A DNA stretch of 64,000 bases from Bacteroidota bacterium (GTDB lineage: Bacteria; Bacteroidota; Bacteroidia; J057; JADKCL01). How positions within the stretch are numbered: position 1 is the first letter of the stretch; every line of letters starts with the position of its first letter. A program made the position numbers and the translations under genes. Below, piece by piece: positions 59,470 through 64,000 of the stretch. The notes beneath the pieces are model-generated. The model was not told the DNA's origin. It saw only the letters and a list, made by a program, of their open reading frames with translations, and did not search any database. The stretch is from assembly GCA_016718825.1 (NCBI GenBank), contig JADKCL010000006.1, positions 186,001-250,000 on the forward strand, given 5' to 3'.

Positions 59470-61566
59470 ATGCGCGAGTTGCTTATTTTTCCGACCAAGA
59501 CGATGCAATTGGAAAATTCGAGTACATCTACGCCGCTGATGCAGCCTTTTGAAATTTCAATCGCCCGCTGGGCCATGTGGTTGTCGGCGTTGTTGGTTTT
59601 TGTGGTCGTGATGTCGGGAACCGTTCGGTACACCGAGGGCGATGCGCGTTATTCCTTGCTGGCCACGACGGCACTCCTTGAGCAGGGAAACCTGCGGATG
59701 GATGCCTACGTGAATGAACTCGACCTTGAGGCGCTGAACAACGGCCACAACTGGATGATCTTCCGTTCGGGCGATGCCGGACATTTTTACTACGATTATC
59801 CCGTGGGTACGCCGATTTTCAGCATTCCCTTTGTGTGGATCGGCTGGGCTTTGGGGATGAATCCGGCGGTGATCGCTGACGATACGTCAATGCAAATCGG
59901 GATTGCAGCCATTTTATGTGTGGCAATTTTCCTCTTGCTTTTCCGGCTTTCCAACCTTTTTCTCGGCGAATGGGCAGCTTTGCTGTTTTCCTTGGGCATC
60001 TTTTTTGGCACGACGTTTACCAGCACATTGGGGACAGCATTGTGGAGCCAAAACTTCCAAACATTGTTCACGATGTTGGTTATCCTGGAACTGGCGGAAT
60101 GGGAGCAAGGAAAACGCACGAAAATCCGTGGGGCTTGGGTCGGATTCCTCCTTTTTGCGGCTTATCTCTGCCGACCGACATCCGCGGCCTTGATCTTGCC
60201 GGTGATCGGGTATCTTGCTTGGCGCGACCGTAAGTCACTCCCTTGGACCCTCGCAGTTTCGGGCGGATTGTTCCTTTTGTTTCTGCTCTGGTCTTGGCTC
60301 GAATTCCATATGATTTTGCCGCGCTACTATGACCCGCGGCTTTGGAGGCCTGGGAAAGGATTCATCGAGCATTTGCTTCCCTTGTGGTTTGGGCCTGCGA
60401 GAGGACTTTGGTCCTTCACACCAGTCCTTTTGCTTCTTTTTGGCGCTTGGGCGATGAAAAAGGTTCGCTTTCAACCCTTGCATTTGTTGGTTTGGGTTTG
60501 GCTGATCTTCCATACGATTTTGTTGCTCCGCTCGCAGTCGCCTTGGGCTGGGTGGACATTCGGCCCCCGTTTTTTTACCGAAATGATCCCGGGGTTTGCG
60601 GTGGTCTTGTTGATGATGGCCAAACATTTGCCGGAAATGCCTCCCAAATTGCGAACGGGATTGGCGGCAAGTTTTGTGTTTTTGAGCGGAATCGGAGTGT
60701 ATATCCATACCTTCCAAGGGCTCAACAACCTCGAGACGCAAGCATGGAATGACAATCCCAACATCGATCAGAACTGGAAAACACGCCGCTGGGACTGGCG
60801 TCATCCCCAATTTCTGGCCTCCGAGTACCAACGCGCGAAATTGGCCCAGGAGACAGCGCTGGAATTGCAAATACTGCAACTTGCCGGGCGTTTACCGAAT
60901 GGTGTCTCGATGCTTTACGGCCCACCCGATCCAAATGTGCGGCAATGTTTCTCCAGGTGGAACCGCCAAGACCATTTTGGCAAGCAACAAACGTTGTACA
61001 ATTCCTTGTATGCCTTGGAATCTTCTGGCGAAAAGGAATTTTGGTTTTCCTCCAACCAACTCTCCGAGGTCAGGGAAATTCCTGGAATTGTCATCGACAG
61101 CCTTTCCTTTGTGCGGCTTTGTCTGGGAGACTTTCTGAAGGCAAATTCGCAGCATGAAATTTTCCTTGCTGGAAAAGACGATGCAACAACGGGACCTGCA
61201 TTGGAAACAAGAGCCTATCTACAATCGATCCATTCGCAGTTTGACAGCGTTAAGTTGCGGGAAAGTTATATTGGACATATCAGAGGTGGGAAGTTGATCC
61301 ACGAGCAATGGGGCCCTGAAAAGCAAGAATACGTCGCCCAAGGGCTCAAGAAAGTACGGGTAGTTTCTGCAGGATTATTTGTAGGAAACTTTGCAACTAT
61401 CCTGCTCGACGGCCGCGAATGCAGCCTCAACAACCGCGGTATCAACGTATTGGTGTTGGACAATTCACGCGAAGTGGTTTGGACGACAAGTTTTGATACT
61501 CATGCCGATGACCGGGAACGGGTTGTCTTGATGAAGGCAGTTTTACCAAAAAGCGGATTGCAATAA
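59470..61566 (+). CDS. Polytopic membrane protein, GT-C/PMT-like glycosyltransferase fold
   Basis: A 698-residue membrane protein. After a polar N-terminus, one helix (about 34-50) is followed by a periplasmic loop with TVRYTEGDARYSLLATTALLEQG and DAGHFYYDYPVGTPIFSIP, the acidic first-loop pattern of GT-C enzymes (PMT/ArnT-like), then about nine helices to residue 420. A C-terminal soluble domain (about 420-698) has no recognised fold and contains DPNVRQCFSRW. A dolichol- or undecaprenyl-type sugar donor is expected for this fold, but the acceptor is unknown. ATG 59503 (MQLENSSTST) is an alternative start. Confidence 0.65.
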   Translation: MRELLIFPTKTMQLENSSTSTPLMQPFEISIARWAMWLSALLVFVVVMSGTVRYTEGDARYSLLATTALLEQGNLRMDAYVNELDLEALNNGHNWMIFRSGDAGHFYYDYPVGTPIFSIPFVWIGWALGMNPAVIADDTSMQIGIAAILCVAIFLLLFRLSNLFLGEWAALLFSLGIFFGTTFTSTLGTALWSQNFQTLFTMLVILELAEWEQGKRTKIRGAWVGFLLFAAYLCRPTSAALILPVIGYLAWRDRKSLPWTLAVSGGLFLLFLLWSWLEFHMILPRYYDPRLWRPGKGFIEHLLPLWFGPARGLWSFTPVLLLLFGAWAMKKVRFQPLHLLVWVWLIFHTILLLRSQSPWAGWTFGPRFFTEMIPGFAVVLLMMAKHLPEMPPKLRTGLAASFVFLSGIGVYIHTFQGLNNLETQAWNDNPNIDQNWKTRRWDWRHPQFLASEYQRAKLAQETALELQILQLAGRLPNGVSMLYGPPDPNVRQCFSRWNRQDHFGKQQTLYNSLYALESSGEKEFWFSSNQLSEVREIPGIVIDSLSFVRLCLGDFLKANSQHEIFLAGKDDATTGPALETRAYLQSIHSQFDSVKLRESYIGHIRGGKLIHEQWGPEKQEYVAQGLKKVRVVSAGLFVGNFATILLDGRECSLNNRGINVLVLDNSREVVWTTSFDTHADDRERVVLMKAVLPKSGLQ

Positions 61567-61571
61567 TGAAA

Positions 61572-61602
61572 GGGCGCTCTAACAAATCATGTTGGAGCGC
61601 CC
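61572..61602. terminator. Hairpin between convergent genes
   Basis: GGGCGCTCTAAC/GTTGGAGCGCCC, a 12-bp stem with one G-T pair and a 7-nt loop, starting 6 bp after the membrane-protein stop. No clear T-run follows on the plus strand, so it is a terminator-like hairpin rather than a textbook one. Confidence 0.6.
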
Positions 61603-61684
61603 CATTCGTTAAGCTTCGAACCATCGCTTCACCTGTTTGCGCCGTTCGCAATTGGCAAAGCTATTTTCCAGCTTTAAAGCCAGA

Positions 61685-64000
61685 TTATTTCAGCACCTTG
61701 GTGGTCTTGACCACTTGTCCATTCGACAGCAAGGAACCGAAGTATGCTCCCGTTGGAAGGTCAATTGGCATTTCAAACTGTCCGGCAGCTTGGTTCAATT
61801 CCTTTGTAAACACCAGCTTCCCGAGCACATCGCGCAATTCGAATGCGGTTGCGACCTCTGTCTGAGCCAATTCGAAGCGGACCATTGATTGTGCCGTCAT
61901 CGGATTTGGGAACACGGAGAGGAGCACGTTGCTGTCAAACGGGCTGTTGACTGCGACGGCGCCACGATCGACGACATCAAAACCGTCCACACCGCCTTCG
62001 ACGACGTTACCTTGAGGATAATCCCCTGCGATGAAACGCACTTCCATGTTGGCGGTCAACGTGATATAGTTGCTCACCACAAAGCTGTCTTGCTGCCAGA
62101 AATTGGAAAACAGGCCAAACACACGCTTCAACACCACGGTGGACTGTCCATTGCTGATTTCGACGATCAAGCTGTCGTTGGGATTGCCGTTGCCACCGCC
62201 ATTTGCAAACCAACGATGGTAGCGCAAAACCGGCGTATTGTAGGTCGTCAAATCCATCGTCGGTGAAATCAGGGTAACTTCGCCTGCATCGACATCGTCA
62301 TCGCCGATTTGTCCGCCACCGTTACCGGTCACGAAACAGAGGTCGCTGATGTCGCCATTGATATCTTCTTCTGGATTAAACTCTTGGTTTCCAAAACCAA
62401 ACGTTCCGACCGGTTCCTCGCGAACCCAATCCCCTGAATTGGCATTGCTCTGCGTGGCCCATCCAAAGTCGAGTGCAAAATCGTCGTAGTAGCCTTTGGG
62501 CAACTCAATCGTGATCGTATTGACGGACTGCGTCGCATTCACCACCACCTGTCGCGTCACCCAGCCCCATTTGCCACCAATGACATTGTAATTGCCGGCA
62601 ATAAAATTGGGATCGACAACCTGTCCGCTGCCGTTGGCCGTGTAAGGTGTTTGGCTTGCTCCGGAAATTTCATTGAAGACGACTTTTGCATTGGGAATCG
62701 GATTGCCCGTCCCGAGTTCGATGACATTGACCGTGACGCTCACGCGGTTGAGCGGGCGCAAGGGAATGTTGGCGGTTACCAAAACACCATTCGTCAAAGC
62801 GACTGAAATGGTGGAATCTTGGTAACCAAACTTGGAATAAGTCACAGAATAGGTTCCGGCATCGGCTACGCCTGTTGCATAGTCGCCTGTGGCGTTGCTT
62901 GCGTCCACGATCGATGTGGATTGGATGGTAATTGAAGCTCCGTTAATGGGGAAACCCGTTGCAAAGTCAGTAACTTGACCTTCAAGGTAACATCCACGGG
63001 TATAGGTAGAACCGAGAACAAACAGGCCCTCGCTCATGTCGCTTGCCAACACCAGCCCGCTTGGAAGGTAGGGATCGCTTCCCCAAACGCCGTCAAATCC
63101 GCCTCCGCTTTGCGGATTGGTATCATAATAGCCGGTTTCGATCAAGTTGTGTGGACGCGAAGCGTCGACCACCTGCACGCCGTCCTTGTAATAGGCGGTG
63201 ACAAGGTATTCGTTGAGCACTTTAACGTTGTGTGGAATGGCTTGGCCTGCGCTCAGGCTGCTGCGTACGCGGTCAATTTCCACAATGTTTGCCGGATTGG
63301 TAATATCATAGGCAGCAACAAATGCTGCATTTACTTCGTCGGTGGTAAAACAAACATCCCCTGCTGCATTGAGCCAAGTGTTGTGGGTGAAATTGCTGGG
63401 TGTTGTGACGCTGCCTAAGGAAACGGGGTTGGATGCATTGGTGAGGTTCACAATTTCCATGAAACCATCATTGATCTCACCCAGATAGGCAACCCCGTTA
63501 CGCACATAAGCGTCGTGTACATAGCGTGTTGTGAATTGTCCGATATGTGTTGGTTTCCAAGGATTTGCCAATGAAAAAATGCTTACGCCGCCATTGTCAA
63601 TGTCTGCACCATATACATAAAGGCGTGTACCATCCACCATCAGCGTATGGCCTGTTTCCATGCCGTTGATCACGGTGTCTTTGTATGTGACTGTTCCGGG
63701 AAGGTTGGCCAAATTCACGATGCGCAGGCCATCGCCGCCTTCGTTGACGATGTAGAGGTAGTTTTGGTAGACATCGAGCTCGCGCCAGATGGTGTTGATA
63801 CCAGGCAAATCCTGAAGCAAAACGGGATTCGCAGGATTGGCCAAAGAAACGATTCCCACGCCACTTTCATGGCCGACAAATGCGTACTCGGTATTGCCGG
63901 CTTTGTAGCCAACCACATCTGCAAGGTCATCTGGAAATGTCAAATGGCCGATCAAACTCATGTTTTTGGACGCTTGGCCCCAAATTGTGCCTGTTACCAG
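61685..64000 (-). CDS. LVIVD/choice-of-anchor-B secreted protein with T9SS domain, 5' end beyond window
   Basis: At least 771 residues. The frame is open from the window edge (64000) through QASKNMSLIGHLTFPDDLAD; the text before the first Met (TIWGQASKN) looks like a signal peptide end, so the true start lies outside. An LVIVD beta-propeller comes first (YAFVGHESGVGIVSLANPANP, GLRIVNLANLPG, GVSIFSLANPWKP, MEIVNLTNASNPVS). Two carboxypeptidase-regulatory-like domains follow (LEGQVTDFATGFPINGASI, VNVIELGTGNPIPNAKV), then an MAM-like beta-sandwich (WVREEPVGTFGFGNQEFNP). A T9SS type A domain ends it (LSVFPNPMTAQSMVRF to TTKVLK). Probably a surface protein. Confidence 0.88.
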   Translation of the reverse strand: MVTGTIWGQASKNMSLIGHLTFPDDLADVVGYKAGNTEYAFVGHESGVGIVSLANPANPVLLQDLPGINTIWRELDVYQNYLYIVNEGGDGLRIVNLANLPGTVTYKDTVINGMETGHTLMVDGTRLYVYGADIDNGGVSIFSLANPWKPTHIGQFTTRYVHDAYVRNGVAYLGEINDGFMEIVNLTNASNPVSLGSVTTPSNFTHNTWLNAAGDVCFTTDEVNAAFVAAYDITNPANIVEIDRVRSSLSAGQAIPHNVKVLNEYLVTAYYKDGVQVVDASRPHNLIETGYYDTNPQSGGGFDGVWGSDPYLPSGLVLASDMSEGLFVLGSTYTRGCYLEGQVTDFATGFPINGASITIQSTSIVDASNATGDYATGVADAGTYSVTYSKFGYQDSTISVALTNGVLVTANIPLRPLNRVSVTVNVIELGTGNPIPNAKVVFNEISGASQTPYTANGSGQVVDPNFIAGNYNVIGGKWGWVTRQVVVNATQSVNTITIELPKGYYDDFALDFGWATQSNANSGDWVREEPVGTFGFGNQEFNPEEDINGDISDLCFVTGNGGGQIGDDDVDAGEVTLISPTMDLTTYNTPVLRYHRWFANGGGNGNPNDSLIVEISNGQSTVVLKRVFGLFSNFWQQDSFVVSNYITLTANMEVRFIAGDYPQGNVVEGGVDGFDVVDRGAVAVNSPFDSNVLLSVFPNPMTAQSMVRFELAQTEVATAFELRDVLGKLVFTKELNQAAGQFEMPIDLPTGAYFGSLLSNGQVVKTTKVLK

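Noticed and set aside
1..64000. CRISPR arrays, insertion sequences, prophage, integrases, toxin-antitoxin or restriction systems
   Set aside because: No spaced direct repeats, transposase, integrase, methyltransferase-endonuclease or toxin-like genes were recognised.

Overview
The window is ordinary, gene-dense chromosome from a Bacteroidota bacterium, perhaps a Saprospirales- or Chitinophagales-like lineage (the rank below phylum is a guess). Evidence: at least five large secreted proteins end in type IX secretion (T9SS) sorting domains, porT sits directly behind ubiE, many lipoproteins and a TonB-dependent receptor are present, and many genes are preceded by the Bacteroidota -7 promoter element TAnnTTTG. 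I found no rRNA, tRNA, CRISPR array, transposase, integrase or phage gene.

Layout. 1-8.3 kb: two envelope proteins of unknown role, two divergent DEAD-box RNA helicases with different low-complexity tails, a DUF1152 protein and a small orphan. 8.4-16.9 kb: a PD40 propeller protein, the ergothioneine pair egtB-egtD, two tandem arylsulfotransferase-like T9SS proteins, a CHAP amidase with a histone-H1-like tail, a DinB-fold protein and an orphan. 17-25.3 kb: a secreted S15/CocE peptidase-like hydrolase followed by a TonB-dependent receptor, then small orphans. 25.5-31.5 kb: an acetyl-CoA hydrolase/CoA-transferase, an anomalous GC-rich junction with a G9/C9 palindrome, a lipoprotein, a stand-alone T9SS sorting domain, a prolyl oligopeptidase and an acylphosphatase with a signal peptide. 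31.7-45.7 kb: AsmA, DUF2071, UbiA-type prenyltransferase, EngB, UbiE, PorT, a peptide-binding protein, an M20 dipeptidase, an MsbA-like exporter, RbfA and a frameshifted LolC/FtsX-like permease. 45.8-51.8 kb: a lipoprotein, an NAD-salvage cassette (pncB-prs, then nrtR-like and pncA) with a 21-bp dyad before pncB, and an overlapping nfu-lipB pair. 51.8-64 kb: an FG-GAP T9SS protein, a metal-homeostasis group (DUF4625 lipoprotein, MerC-like protein, Fur/Zur-like regulator), YdcF, a MurNAc-amidase, MurB, a GT-C-like membrane protein, and an LVIVD/choice-of-anchor-B T9SS protein whose 5' end lies beyond the window.

The most coherent system is NAD salvage: PncA makes nicotinate, PncB joins it to PRPP supplied by a translationally coupled and divergent PRPP synthetase, and the Nudix/winged-helix protein is probably the ADP-ribose-sensing repressor. 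The most notable general signal is that many -7 boxes lie only 3-8 nt before the start codon, which suggests leaderless or nearly leaderless transcripts. No large undescribed system is evident; the best leads are listed as separate findings.
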